Origin: Dryas octopetala
Lineage: Eukaryota; Streptophyta; Magnoliopsida; Rosales; Rosaceae
Reading direction: 5' to 3'
NCBI GenBank assembly: GCA_963921425.1
Contig: OY992835.1
Span: forward strand, 5,456,001 to 5,520,000
DNA: 64,000 bases
Part shown: in pieces, positions 48,851 through 61,080 of the stretch
Layout: each line of letters begins with the position of its first letter
How positions within the stretch are numbered: position 1 is the first letter of the stretch
Notes under the pieces: model-generated
Database searches by the model: none
Told to the model about the DNA's origin: nothing
The model's input: only the letters and a program-made list of their open reading frames with translations
Program-made: the position numbers and the translations under genes

Positions 48851-49078
48851 CCCGTCTAAACCACCTGCGCCCAAGCCCATCCTCTTAGTCATATACTGCA
48901 CATGGGATAAACTCTATCTTAGCTACACAACAACTCTATCCTATCTAAAGCACTCCCCTGTTTTGTATTTCGAATATATAGAGTTTTACTTCTGCACATG
49001 TACTTGGCTTCTAATAAATACAAAGGATTAACCTCAGTTTAATTGAGGCTTTCAATCACACTTCTGTTCACTCTAATA
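48832..49078 (+). repeat. 3' LTR of the young Copia element
   Basis: 247 bp, one difference from LTR1. It ends CTCTAATA, followed directly by the TAAAG duplicate. Confidence 0.92.
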
Positions 49079-50170
49079 TAAAGCTGGCTATTTAAAGGTT
49101 TGGTTGCTTTTATATTTAAATTTTTTATTTATCCCATTTATTTGGTGGTAATTCTCACACTGCATTATTTAGAATGTTGTTTTGGCTAGAGTATTGGACG
49201 AGGTCACAGTTGCAAATCTCAATTCCGTTATTCATGCAAACAATGCTATCGTAAGAAGTTACAGCTCAATCTTTAGACATATTGCGCTCTATGTTATGTT
49301 AATCATGCCTAATTTTCCTATTATGTTGTAGGTTGTTTCTTTGCTAGAGGACGACGGTACCTTTATTCAGGAATTGTTTGGTAGGTTAAGTTCACCATCC
49401 ACCTCTGCATAATCTAAAAAGAATTTGGTAATTGTTGATTTTCATAACTGCTCTTTTATTGTCTTTCTGAGCCATGGTACTGGTGCAATGGAGAGTACAT
49501 GAACATGTAATTGATCTTTTAGATTGTGTAACCCCTCTTCTGTTTCTCTTGCTTTTATTTTCCCTCCCCCAAATTAATCAGAAATGAAATAAAATGATTA
49601 ATATATGTTAATAACAATTGGTAAAATAACTGTCTTGTTCAACTGTTTACATAGTTACTTTTTTTATTCAATTTCCTGTACTTTTTTCTGAATAAAAGTA
49701 GTAATAAGGATTTTGATGTTTGATAGACAATATGATAGTTATCTTGTTAGTGTTAGTAGCATTACAATTTTTTGTTGCAGATCTTTGATTAATTTCCTTG
49801 ATCTACCTTCACATTGGTCATCATGCTTATCCTTATTTCCCTCTACAATGTAGGTGTATTTCTTGCATGAGTTTTGTAGTTTAAGCAAGAGAATGCAGAT
49901 GGCTCATCAGCTCCGGCTATTTAGGTATGCAATTCTTGAAGTTATATTTCTTATGTACTACTATGTTTTGTAGCTCTCTGTTTTTTTTTAAGAACTTTTG
50001 GGCTGGCTGCTTATTTTTCTGCCAAGTACTTCTATTTTTTTGTCTTATATAATGTCTTTGTTTCTAAGAGGGATCACACTAAATTTCTGTAGGGATCTCA
50101 TGAATGAAGGAATCTTTGACATTGTAACTGATGCTTTGCAGAGTCAAGACAAAAAACTTGTATTAACTGG

Positions 50171-51980
50171 GTAATCAACACCTTTAAGTATTTGTCTTCT
50201 GTACTGAGTCTATTTGTACAATCAGCAATGGGGATGGGTAATCAAGACCTTTTAGCATCTAGTTAGATATTATGCTGTAGGAAAAAGTCCAAGTATTTTG
50301 AGGTATAGCCATTAATCTGGTCTCAAATTGTTGTAACCCCCACTCACTCTTTTTTTTTTATTTTTTTATGGGTATGGCCATTTATATTTGTATGTGCTTC
50401 TTTCTTCTTTTTATAGTTAGTTTTTGTATTTCCTCCTCCCTTAGTTTACTTTATGATTAAAATCCCTTCAGCTGCATTTTATGTTCTCTCAATTTGTACT
50501 GCTTTTTGTCACATGGACTAAAAACCTGTCATGATGTGGTGTTGGTGTTGCCCAATTAACTAATCGATTAATTTCTATAAGTATATTTGTTATCTCTAGT
50601 TGCTTGTGTCTTTTCATGTGATTAATGAAAATTAGAGGCATGTTGCAAGGCCTACGGGTTTGAAAAAGTGTAAGTGGCATAGGCATGTTGTTATTGTTAT
50701 TTGTGCGAAATGAGTGACTGGTTTTTCCAAGTTGCTTTTGGAATCTATTTCAATCATCATCTTAAAGTTTTCAAATACATGTACATACAATTGTGTAAAG
50801 GACTACATGTTAGATTATACATAGCCCCTGCAGGGTCAGATAAGAGAATTGAACGCTCAGATTGCAACACCTTTTCATATCAATATATAATGCATGATGT
50901 TATAACCAATTGAAACCTAACAGCAACTTCCCTTTTTGCATGTCTATGTCTTTAACCTATCCTTGTGTTTCTTGTGATTTTGTCATCAACTGAAATTGTG
51001 GGAATAATATTAGACTACTAAAGCTAAGTTTTATCATTTAAAATCATGCAGTTTGAGGCTGTAGAATCCTTCACTCAAACTTTAGATTTGGAGGATGAGC
51101 AATGCTCCCAAATCTTAAGCTTGAGTGAATGATGAAACTGTATCGAACTACAACTCTAAAACACTTGATATTTTTTTTGCTTGAACCTTTGTATGTCTAG
51201 TATTGTTCCACCAATTTTCAGAGCAATTGGAGTTGTAGTTATGTTTCAACAATGTAACAGTCTTCTCCTTTTTCAATAGTATACCTTCCAGTATACTTTA
51301 ACCTATCAGTATACTTTCCAAGTTTTATCAATGAATTTGTGATTAAATTTAAGAATTAATATATGTTCCTTTGATGTTTTCAGTGGTCCAGTATGAAGAC
51401 CAAGCGAAGCTAATACACACAAGATCAAATAGACGAGGTGCAGGTGGAATGAGAGATTTTCTGAACAATTATCTTTAGACCGACAAGTTAATTGGTAGGT
51501 GGTGTACGTTTTGCCTTTTTTGTGGATAGAAGAAAGCTGTCATGCATGCTCATTTTTTGCAAAGCATGGAAGAAGATTGAAGATTTGGTGCTTTTAATTA
51601 GAATACATGCTGCCATGAATATTTTGTAAAGGATGGCAGAATTGAAGTTAGAACTAGCTAGCTAGACATAATGCTAATTTCCAAATTAATTAGCTTAGTT
51701 GCTGTCATGCTATTTTGTACATGTGAGCAGCGTTTGGTACATTAATTACAACTTGTTTTGGTTTTGTAAAGGTCTTAACAAGCAGGTTTAGGCAATTTTA
51801 ATGCCTTAGTTGTTAGGCTGGTGGTATGTTTAGATCTCAACAAAAAAAAAAAAAGGTTATCTTGTTGGATATTTGGAGGCATTTTTTAATATTGTTATTG
51901 GTGATTATTGAAATATATGGAATGTGAATGTAAGATTTTATGGCTGTACAAATTTCTAGCCAAATTTATGTATAGACTCA
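50171..51980. other. CACTA interior without recognisable exons
   Basis: After the last PP4R3 exon, the sequence that follows GTAATC is intron-like AT-rich DNA with no exon for the next conserved block. A small hairpin lies at 51070-51129. Confidence 0.45.
51070..51129. other. Strong short hairpin
   Basis: Arms 51070-51091 (TTCACTCAAACTTTAGATTT...) and 51108-51129 (...AAATCTTAAGCTTGAGTGAA) pair over 22 bases with two mismatches around a 16-base loop. Confidence 0.7.
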
Positions 51981-52540
51981 AATTTATATATTGATATCTT
52001 TTTTTAGGTGAAAAAAAAACTGATATAGCAAGCTGTATTCTAATTATCTTTTGTGAAATTGATATACTAAACGATATCAGTTTTTGACCAAAAATTAATA
52101 TTTTATAACGTTTTGATATCAATTTTTTTTTTAGACTTGATATATAAACAATGTTTAGATATCAGGCATGTTCCATGCATGATATTGATATCAAGATTAT
52201 GTATCACATTCTACCATAGACCTGATATTGATACTATGGTTGTATATCATATTTTACCTCAAATCTGATATTGATACTGGGTTATATGTCAGTATTAGTA
52301 TCACATACGATATTTATTTATCAGTATTATTGATACTTGGATTTTATAGATGTCAGAAATAATATCAAATTAGATATCTATTTTGTATTTAGGACATCAG
52401 GTTTAAAAAAAAAAGATATATAAACAATGTTTACATATCATTTTAAAATTGATATCTAAAATGTGAACATTAGATATCACGACTCGCTATATCAGACGGC
52501 TACTCAAATAGATATCAGTCCACGATTGATATATATCGAC
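51980..52540. repeat. Subterminal TGATATC-type repeats of the CACTA element
   Basis: At least a dozen copies of TGATATC, GATATCA or close variants in both orientations within about 550 bp of the right end. Sparse related motifs occur at 42535-42705 near the left end. Such motifs are binding sites for the small transposase protein in studied CACTA elements. Confidence 0.75.
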
Positions 52541-52542
52541 AT

Positions 52543-52555
52543 TTTTGTAGTAGTG
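52543..52555 (-). repeat. Right terminal inverted repeat of the CACTA element
   Basis: TTTTGTAGTAGTG, the perfect inverse of the left 13 bases, followed by the TCT target duplicate. Confidence 0.88.
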
Positions 52556-52558
52556 TCT

Positions 52559-54349
52559 TGGAAGTAGTTGATTTTTAAGAGGCTTATTAATTCTTTTGAT
52601 GTTATCCTCTAAAATGATTGAGAAATTAAGATCTGACTCAACTGATTGATAATGATTGTGAGTGGATTTTGTTTTGAAAATGTTTTGATCAGTTTCATGA
52701 AATAATTTTTATTGCATCTCGAGTTTTATTTGAACTTTGTTTTAATTGATTTGAGAATATTATTTTGGGTAGAGAGTAAATATTTAAATCTAGATTTTAG
52801 TCTATATACTTGGGAGTTTGATTTGATTTCATAAAATTAGATTTCTTGATTTTTGGCTAAGTTTGATTTGGACCATTGGATTAATGCATTTAAGGGTGGT
52901 TTCTCAAAAGTCTTCTTAAATGATTGTTTTGGCATTTTCCTAAATTTCTATTGTGTTTTAGAGTTTGCAAGGGCAGTTTTAAATCACCACATAAGCACCC
53001 TCTTACCCTCCCTTACAGTGATACTGATAGGTCTTTGAGACCTATTTTGGCACACATATAGGCTTTGGACCGTGTGTCGGGATGTCTCGCCCTTTGGGGG
53101 CAGCTCTGTGTACACATATGATCAGATGAGTCTACCTGTGTAAATGCACGAGATTGTGGCTAGGATATGAGCTTGCTCATGCAGAGTGACTTCTCTACAG
53201 GGGATTGTGGTTCATACAGGATTGTGGCTAGGGTATGGGCCTGCCCATGCGCGAGATTGTGGCTAGGGTATTATCTGCAGTTTTCGGGTACTAGTATGGT
53301 GTGTGTTTTCAGTTGATGAGTATTTTAAGGTATGAGTTTACAGCAACAAAAATTGTAAGTATGAAAGTTTTCAGTTGAGCAGTTTTATTGGTTTTCAGTA
53401 TATCGGGATTTACTTGGGATGAAGATTTCAGTTTTAAAATAATTATTTACAAATTGACAGTATCGATTTCAATTTGAGAACCTTGTTATTTTTTAGATAT
53501 GGTTTTTCAGCTTCAGATTTTATTAATTTGTTGGAAAGTGATTATCGGTTTGTGGTTTATGTTTGAGCATATATAATATATTTTAGAGTTTGTATTCCCA
53601 GTTAAGTGATTTACTTACAAGATGCATATGATGAATTTATTCACTACTGCATGAAATTCTTGAGGTTTTTACACATTTATTATTCAACGAGTTTTCTTAT
53701 TCATTTGGTATTTATGAGACTTTGAATTATTTCAAATTCATAAGCTTTTCTCATACCCAGAGCATGATTGTGGATTACAAGGAGAATTTTGAAATAGATT
53801 TGTGAAATAGTTCTAAAACTAGGGGTTTTCAAAGAAAAATGAGCTCAAATTGAATGAGCGGTTTTATAAGATGATTTTTAAGGAAAATGCATGTTTTTAA
53901 AGTTTTTTTTTGTCCACTCACTGAGGTTGTCTCACGTTTTAGATTTTAACGTTTCCCCTCATGTATTACAAATCATTGAGGTCATGCCATACCATGTCGA
54001 GGTAGCAGGTTCCCCAATTGTAGTTCATCGGTATCTTTGAGCATAATGGTTTCCTCCTTTAGTTAGTATAATTGCTAGCTTGATGTGTAAAGTTAATTTT
54101 GTATGCTATGATAACCCTGAGTTGGGTGAATAACATTATTGGATTTGGTTTGGTTATTGGGTCGGAGATTTTTTTGGTTATGGTAGAAGTGGCTGTTGGA
54201 TATTGAAGTGTTTTCTTCAGGTTTCGTAAATATGGGTTATTCCAATTTCAAGGGAGGTTCTGTTGAAACTTCAGTAGAATTTTCCTTAGTATTTGGATTA
54301 CACAGGATAACTACGTGTTTCAGGGTGGAATATGGGAACGGTACTGTCA
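52559..54349 (+). mobile_element. Gypsy-type LTR, 3' portion
   Basis: The end GTTTCAGGGTGGAATATGGG then GGTACTGTCA matches, in sense orientation, the antisense LTR edges at 16478 and 28045. CGGGTACTAGTATGG near 53285 and the following TTTCAGTTG match the sequence after the tandem array in the 33726 LTR. A block of GAGATTGTGGCTAGG repeats at 53050-53280 holds the array position. The 5' part would lie left of the CACTA insertion. Confidence 0.65.
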
Positions 54350-54530
54350 CTCTGTCAACTCAACTACACATTATTTGTGTTATGGGATTCATGTGTATTA
54401 TATTTATAAGTTCTGAAGCAATTTTTCATATCCAATACATGCGTGGTAAGTAATGTTATTTGTGAGATTATTTAATTTAATTTAATATATTCAAAATCTC
54501 TTAATAGTTTCTAATTTATCTAATTTTTTT

Positions 54531-54830
54531 CACTACAAGTAAAACCGTAATAAATATCACTAAAAATATATCGGTTTTAAAAAAATCGTTATTGTCAAAG
54601 TTTTTTATATTAATTGGATTTTTAGTTTTCTAAAAATGATGTCTAAACACATTTATATATCGCCAAGTTTTCAAATTTGATATCTAAATTTTTAGGTAGA
54701 AATTAAAATTCTATAATAACCGATATCTAAACTATGAACTGATATTAATTGTTTCAGCTAAAACTAACAATATACAAATTTTTGCGACAACTTAAATGTT
54801 TTGACTTAAGTTAGACCCGATACTCTCCCC
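54531..54830. mobile_element. Left end of another CACTA-type element
   Basis: Starts CACTACAAGTAAAACCG and contains CCGATATCTAAACTATGAACTGATAT-like subterminal motifs similar in style to the 42503 element. The matching right end was not found, so the extent is unknown. Confidence 0.5.
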
Positions 54831-54875
54831 TCTCAAACACAATTAACACAGAAACACTCTCAGACACTCCTTCTC

Positions 54876-54882
<7 letters not shown>

Positions 54883-54931
<49 letters not shown>
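54883..54931. repeat. Microsatellite (CT)n
   Basis: A near-perfect CT run of about 48 bases, in what looks like a 5' leader (CT-rich, then CCGTTGCG-type GC-rich sequence to about 55065 with a GT donor AAG|GTAAGA). It could be a captured or native first exon, but no protein is recognised. Confidence 0.85.
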
Positions 54932-54936
<5 letters not shown>

Positions 54937-55707
54937 ACAGCCCTCGCCGTTGCGTAGTCGTTCTCACAGTCCTGCTCACCGTCGCGTTGTTGACCTTGGC
55001 GATGACGTCAGCCCTCAAGAGCTTTCTCTGCCTCGCTCATCGTCTTGGTTTGCAGTCAAAAGGTAAGATTAGTCATCTCGATCTCCTGGGTTCTCTCTTT
55101 CTCTCTCTCTCTCTCTATCCTCGATCTTCTTTCTATCTCATCCTGGGTTCTCTCTTTCTCTCTGTCCTCTTCTCTCTTTACTGAAATTAGGGTTTTCAAT
55201 TTGTTTAGGTTTTTCTTCAAATTAGGGTTTTTCCCGGTGGTATTTGAGGAGGTTGAAGGATCTTGTTTTGGGATTTTCAACAAAAAGCAACTGGTCGGAG
55301 GTAAGAACTCCTTTTTTATTTCCCAAACCTACAAATACATTTTTTTTTTTTTTTTTAAGATTGTAATTAGTAAAGTAGTTGATAGAAAACATAATCTGTT
55401 TTGCACATGGGCATTTTATCAAACTGGTTTTGTTCAAATTTGTACTTTATTACAGTTGAACCGGCAAAGATACACATTATTATGTACTAGCCAACAGGAG
55501 GAAAAGCTAATTCATCAACCCAACAATGTCCTAAATCACCAATACACAAAAATATGGACAAAAATAAACAAAATCATGAAGAGGATTCTTCATTTTTCAT
55601 TCCAGTCATGTGGGCGGCGTATTACAGTACCTGCTGCATCAAACATCCTGGAGTATAACTTTTTTTAGCCGTAACTGCTGCTGCAACCAGAATCGGCAGT
55701 CAGCTGC

Positions 55708-57440
55708 TTAGTTTTTATGTTTCCTAGTAGGAGAAAGTTCGACCTCAAGACGCTTAATTTCATCTCTCACATCTTTCAAACTGATTCTTCCAGATTGCTG
55801 TGTTCTTTCCGCAGTTCTATCACTATTCAAGCTCAAAAGATGCTTCAAACAATTAAGATACTCGGTCTTTATTTCAGGAGATCCAGCGATTGACCTCTCA
55901 GTTACAAACTACAAATAGATAAATGAGAAAAAACCTAATTTACAAAAATAAAATTATACAGTACATTGAATATCCAAAAATTTAAGGCTAAGATGATGAT
56001 GAAACAAAATAATAAGAATATTAGCTACAATCGCTTGGGTGACTAATACGAACACGTATTATGTACCAAAAAAGGAACTCCTGTTAATAACTGAATAAGT
56101 GTTATCTCTAATAATAATATGGTTTCAGGGTCAAGAACATATCAAATATTTTACAAATATGCTTCACTTAGGGACTTTGAGTTCTTATTAAGTCAGTAGT
56201 GAACCATCTTTTTGCGAGACAAGTATATAATCAATGAGAACATATTTAGTTAACAAATATAAAATCTGAAAATTAATCACTTAACCTTATTGCTGTCCAT
56301 TGTTGAATTCAAATTAATAACATCAAAAGAGAATTATATCCTAATTGCATTCGGTACCTTTTTATCTTAGTAACTACCCATATGAAAGGGGAAAAGAAAC
56401 TACACAACAAATAAAGAAAGCTCAATAAGTTGTGAACACAAAATGTACCTCTTTGTAAGCAGAAATGCATCTAAATAGAGCATTCTCGGCTTCAATGTTA
56501 GGTGAACACTCAACCTGCTACATAATACAAACATATAGTAATAGGTCAGCCAATTCGAAATGAAAGAATATAAATTGAAGAATAAGGGGATTTACACTTT
56601 TCTTTGTAGTACAAAATAGTCGTAGCAAATAATGATTGGGGTTATTATTACATCATGAAGCAATTAAACCACTGTTTGCAAAAGTTAATGCCTACCAGAA
56701 ACACTCACCATACAAGTGTCAACAAGTGTGGTAAGAATGTAAAGTTTTATTATTGATTGGCTGCTTAAGTGTCAACAAGTGCTAAGAATGAGACACTCAC
56801 CATACAACTTTCGAGTTACATAATTTGCCAAATAAAAAGATAAAACAAAGGTAAGAGTGTGATTTAAAAGTTGGTAGACAACTACAGTGGTGTATAATAC
56901 AGATTTTTAATCGAAAAAATTGATAACTTGTGTGTTTTGAGTTCCTCTTTAGTGTAGCCAATCCTATTGAATAGTTTTAAAAGTAGCAGCCAAATGGGTC
57001 GGGCCTTTTGGACTGCACCATCCATATAACACTAAACTAATGATAAATAGGTTAGCAGACATGTGAAGTCCAACTGCCTTTTGAAGGAGCAGCATGCCAA
57101 CCTGCTCCAGGAAAGTAGCGTGTCAGCTGACTAGGGGGTTTATGCAAAGAAATAAATCCAAAAAGGGGGTTTCAATTATTTCTAATAAGGTTGGAGGTTA
57201 GGAATTAACTCTATTACTAATTGGGGTTAGTAATTATTAACTATAAAAAAAATATCTTACACATGCAAATAATATGCAATAGTGACAAAACAAAACTTCA
57301 GTTACTTGCTCAAACAAAACACAGAAAAATTAATGACCAGGCACTAGTTCAAGGGCAATGAAGTTTTAAATACTAACCGTTGACTCCTGTAATTCTTTCC
57401 TGGTGATCTCCAAAAGGCCAAGAGTATCAGACGCTTGCAA
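55708..57440 (-). CDS. Three 3' exons of an unidentified minus-strand gene
   Basis: On the minus strand: exon 57440-57378 (LQASDTLGLLEITRKELQES), exon 56517-56449 (QVECSPNIEAENALFRCISA) and terminal exon 55908-55708 (FVTERSIAGSPEIKTEYLNC, ending SPTRKHKN and TAA). All are bounded by AG and GT in the right places, the junctions are phase 0, and the exons have no stops. The protein tail is charged and helical, with no motif I can name. Upstream exons must lie to the right; the exon at 61685-61558 may be one, but its end phase does not match exon 57440 directly, so at least one exon is missing or unseen. Confidence 0.45.
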
Positions 57441-58095
57441 CTGTAAACAATACATCCATCAAATCTGAAACGGAAAATGTCTATATGCATATATGCAAGA
57501 ATGTAGTTGTTTTTTTTTTTTTTTACCTGTTCAGGCCAGCGAGTCATTTTAATGCTATTAGTTCAGCATAACAACATGTCATTTGGTATTAGTTTATCTA
57601 CTGTCCAGTCCAATAAAGACACATTTATCTAGTGTAATGCAATCTATACAACAGTCATCCATTACAAATTTTCAACATAAATCAGCCATGGATTAGCCTG
57701 TGTCACAGCTTTACCACATGACATGCTATTTCATACATTTTTCTGAAGCACACATTTGAGGCCTCCACTTTCCTTATAAACTGTTTGGACAGAGAAAAGG
57801 ATATAATCACTGTTAAATGTTGATTAAATTAAGATTATTTTGACCTAAATAGATATTGATGATATCATTGATATGTCTAAACGAAAATATTATTATAAAT
57901 AGATTATTTTGAAAATGGAAGCTATTAGAGAAATCTTGATGGTAAAGCAATTAGAGAAAATTTTATTAAAGCAATCGCTAAGCAGTTAATTTTTTAATTT
58001 TTTTTTTCCATTAGGAAGAAAAACAGTTTCCAAATAATTTTCTATAAAAAAAACAGTTACCAGACAATTTATCTCCCCCTCACATGCAGGTTTAT

Positions 58096-58410
58096 GATCT
58101 AACACTCCCCCTCACGTGCAGGTTTATCTCCATCATGAGAGCCTAACATGTGAAATTCAACTTGTATTAGAAGTTGTAATTACAGAAGATTAAGCTGTTA
58201 GTATGATCTAACGCTCCCCCTCACATGTGGGTTTATCTCCCTCACCAGAGGCTAACATGTGAAATTCAATTTGTATTAGGAAGTTGGAATTGCAGAATAT
58301 TAAGCTGTTAGTATGATCTAACACTTCCCCTCACATGTGGGTTTATCTCCACCACCAGAGCCGAACATGTGAAATTCAACTTGCATTAGGAAGTTGTAAT
58401 TACAGATGAT
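58096..58410. repeat. Tandem repeat, 109-110-bp unit, about 3 copies
   Basis: GATCTAAC[A/G]CT[C/T]CCCCTCAC occurs at 58096, 58205 and 58315; each is followed by GTTTATCTCC and AACATGTGAAATTCAA. It lies in an apparent intron or intergenic space. Confidence 0.88.
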
Positions 58411-58746
58411 CTCTTGCTCTCCTTTTGTGATAACATGATAAGGTTTATTGCTTAACCACCATTCTCAGAAGTTAAGTTGTTAGGATGTAGGCCAATAATT
58501 ATTTTATCATCTTAACGTTGTCCAATGATAAAGTGTAGAATGGACTATATCTAAATTTTCTACTACATTGTGGTCAACAAAGAAAATTAATACATTCATC
58601 CTTGATGAATTCCAACAATCATTTTATCTTAGATTCCCAAAGTTGCCAATAACAGCAGTGGATATTTAATTTAAAAGAAATAAGAGGCACAAATTTCCAA
58701 CTAGATAAATGCATTCATGAATGCACGCATAAATTTACAAAGACTT

Positions 58747-58794
58747 GTGTGTGTGTGTGTGTATTCAGAGAAGACGTCTGTGTGTGTGTGTGTG

Positions 58795-58850
<56 letters not shown>
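58747..58850. repeat. Compound (TG)n-(GA)n microsatellite
   Basis: Two TGTGTG runs (about 58747-58760 and 58780-58796) followed by a long GAGAGA run to about 58849. The open frame across it is repeat translation. Confidence 0.92.
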
Positions 58851-58852
<2 letters not shown>

Positions 58853-60041
58853 AGAGCTATACACCACAATCCACATTCAAAGAGGATTAGATTGTTTGCG
58901 AAAGAAGAAAACTGACCAGTATGACCAATGCCTCACGACCATTCTTTTCGATTTCACCTAATGCTCCATAATTATATATCTTCCTATTTTGCTTCATTGA
59001 TTTGTCTAAAGAACATTGTGCTATCCTATTACAGAAAAAAAAAAAAAAACCATATAACTAATCTGTAAGAATCTACACAGAGATGAATTATTATAAAAAT
59101 GGGAACAGATAAGTTAAGCCTAAAGATATTTTCAATTTTTCAAAGAAAAAAAAAATGTCAGGCATAAGAACATACAATAACTAGTTTATGACATTATCAT
59201 TAATAGGATGAAAGAGTGAAACATGCAGAGTACAAAGTACAGAAGTTATATATTCTGCGCATGCTAAGTACCAATTAATGTCTGCGTACTTCTCACAAGC
59301 TAGCATTCTCTCCTTGGCCAAAGCCTAAACTATATCTATCTGACCCCAAAAAAAACCACTATACAGCCTAATGATACAGCACGGAACAAGATATGACTCA
59401 ACACTTCAATTTTAGTCACATTCGCACATGTTACTGATTTTTCAATACGAAAAGTTGGTAGTGTGGTATGAAGTGGGAATGTTTGGACCCACCAGGAAGT
59501 AAATAGAAGTCTGGATCAACTGTGTAAAATCAAACTTTTGGGAACATAATCAGTGCACAGAAAGTATAAAATCCCTTGTAGCATATCAAAGGGAGAATTG
59601 CAAATCAAACGGAAATTTTTGAAATGGAAATTTTGGAACAAGAAGATGATACGTGTCCAGGCTAAAAACCAATTTCTTGTAGTAAATACATTAAAGCAGA
59701 AAAGAAAAAGAAAAAATAATTCAGAAAAAACAACTCAATACAAGTTATCCAGTTAAGATCTTAACTTGTAAGTACTCTGACAACCTATAGTAGTTTAACT
59801 TTTCTCAACTATTCACATTGATTGGCCAAAAACTATTCACATTGCCCTCAACAAGCATACCAAGACCACTAATTTTTTCCTTTATAAAAAAACAAATTTT
59901 AATCCACCAAAATCCAGTACAAAACTTTGTGGACTGACATTGTAGATTAGTCCACCAAATAAAATACATCTAAAGAGAACCTGAATTCCAACCTACAAAA
60001 ACTCCTACCAATCAGAACCACTGTCTAACCTCACACTATTG

Positions 60042-60955
60042 TTTTTTTTTTTTTTTTTTTTCCATGAGAAACGAAATTTATTAAAACAACAGAAGAACAA
60101 ATAGAAAGATAGTGGACAAGAAATCCACCTACATTAAAAAAACAACAAACCACCTCCCAAAACCTTGCTCACAATAAGAATAAAGAAAAACACACATAGC
60201 ACTCTAGCAACAGCAAGAACTCCCGCAAAACTCGAAACAGCCCTACCCAACTGTAGCTTTCCAATCCAACAAAATGACGGAAACTGACAACTCCCTAAAT
60301 ACTGGGGAAACTGAAGACCATAAAGATGGCCAAAACCTAACTCTATCCCAAGAAGACTCCACATTGTTCCCCTTAAAATCTTCAAAGATTCTCCTATTTC
60401 TCTCCCACCATATTATGCACAACACTGCCATCACTCCACAAGACCACAACACCTTTGCCTTCCTAACACTACTCCCAAGCGCGAGATGTTTTTCACAAAA
60501 CATAGAGACTTGTGGAATAACCCAGCTGATACCAGCAGCTTCAAACAAGTGCCACCAAAGTCCCAAAGCATATGGGCAATGCAAAAACAAATGGCTCCCA
60601 GATTCAGCTTCCTTTCTGCACAGAACACACCGATGAGGAGACAAACTTGCATGAGGTCCCCTCTTTTGAACCACATCGCACGTATTTACCTTCCCATGAG
60701 AAATAATCCAGGCCAAAACACGAACTTTGGGAGGGACAATTGACTTCCAAATCAATTTTGCAGGATCGAAAACAGCAGGACGCCCCTCACACAAAAACTT
60801 AAAAAAAGACTTACAAGAGAAGACCCCTGAAGAATCCAGCTTCCATCTTCTTCTAACCTTAAACTAATATTGTTCTCCAATCTTCCGGCTATACTATTAC
60901 CTGCCCCCAACACTTTACCTTCTTTCCAGCCAAAAGACCACTAAAATTTCTAACC
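60042..60955 (-). mobile_element. 5'-truncated L1-type LINE
   Basis: A T run of 20 at 60042-60061 is the poly-A tail of a minus-strand element. Upstream, on the minus strand, 60794-60243 encodes 183 residues with the zinc-binding domain found after plant LINE reverse transcriptases (PPKVRVLAWIISHGKVNTCD, CVLCRKEAESGSHLFLHC, IIWWERNRRIFEDF). The reverse transcriptase proper is absent and the frame is shifted near 60800. No clear target duplication was found. Confidence 0.8.
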
Positions 60956-61078
60956 ACCCTTTAGATGGTTAATCCGAATTTTTTTGTTTTTAAAGAAAGG
61001 AAAAATTCATTATTCAATCCATACATACATACACGCAGACATAGGGGAGAGAGGGAGTAAAAGAATAATGAAGAAGAG

Positions 61079-61080
<2 letters not shown>

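Larger units (their letters stand above)
44183..49078 (+). mobile_element. Young Copia retrotransposon with TA...TA LTR ends
   Basis: Target duplication TAAAG at 44178-44182 and 49079-49083. Two 247-bp LTRs begin TAATAGAG and end CTCTAATA and differ at one site (C at 44192, T at 48841). PBS TGGTATCAGAGCC follows LTR1; a purine tract TTGCGGGGGTG precedes LTR2. The coding region is one long gag-pol frame with a single stop. The element is inserted in a PP4R3-like exon within the CACTA transposon. Confidence 0.95.
44127..50170 (+). pseudogene. Captured PP4 regulatory subunit 3 (SMEK/PP4R3) gene fragment
   Basis: PP4R3 targets protein phosphatase 4 to substrates, mainly in the nucleus. Five consecutive exons of its conserved armadillo-like core are present with introns: 44127-44182 continued at 49084-49097 (AIPIKDAMVLSKIHQTYK), 49173-49250 (VVLARVLDEVTVANLNSVIH), 49332-49427 (IQELFGRLSSPSTS), 49854-49924 (VYFLHEFCSLSK) and 50093-50170 (RDLMNEGIFDIVTDALQSQD). 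Splice phases join correctly. TAA at 49410-49412 breaks the third exon, and the Copia element lies in the first. The N-terminal domain and everything after the LVLTG block are missing. Intron retention points to a DNA-level capture and not a retrocopy. Confidence 0.87.
42503..52555. mobile_element. CACTA transposon carrying a captured gene, itself hit by a Copia element
   Basis: Ends CACTACTACAAAATT at 42503 and TTTTTGTAGTAGTG at 52555 form a 13-bp perfect terminal inverted repeat. The 3-bp duplication TCT (42500-42502 and 52556-52558) is the length expected of CACTA elements. Subterminal TGATATC/ATATCA motifs are dense on the right. No transposase is visible. Without the Copia insertion it is about 5.15 kb. 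Internally it has exons of a PP4R3/SMEK gene and at least one exon of another origin, so it is a gene-capturing, non-autonomous CACTA. Confidence 0.88.

Noticed and set aside
55045..55668. 207-codon plus-strand open frame
   Set aside because: The start is CT-microsatellite translation (Ser/Leu runs) and the rest is aromatic low-complexity sequence crossing a poly-T tract. No domain, and it probably includes an intron.
60000..60960. Target duplication TCTAACC around the LINE
   Set aside because: The left copy is separated from the T tract by 11 unrelated bases, so it is not adjacent to the element as required.
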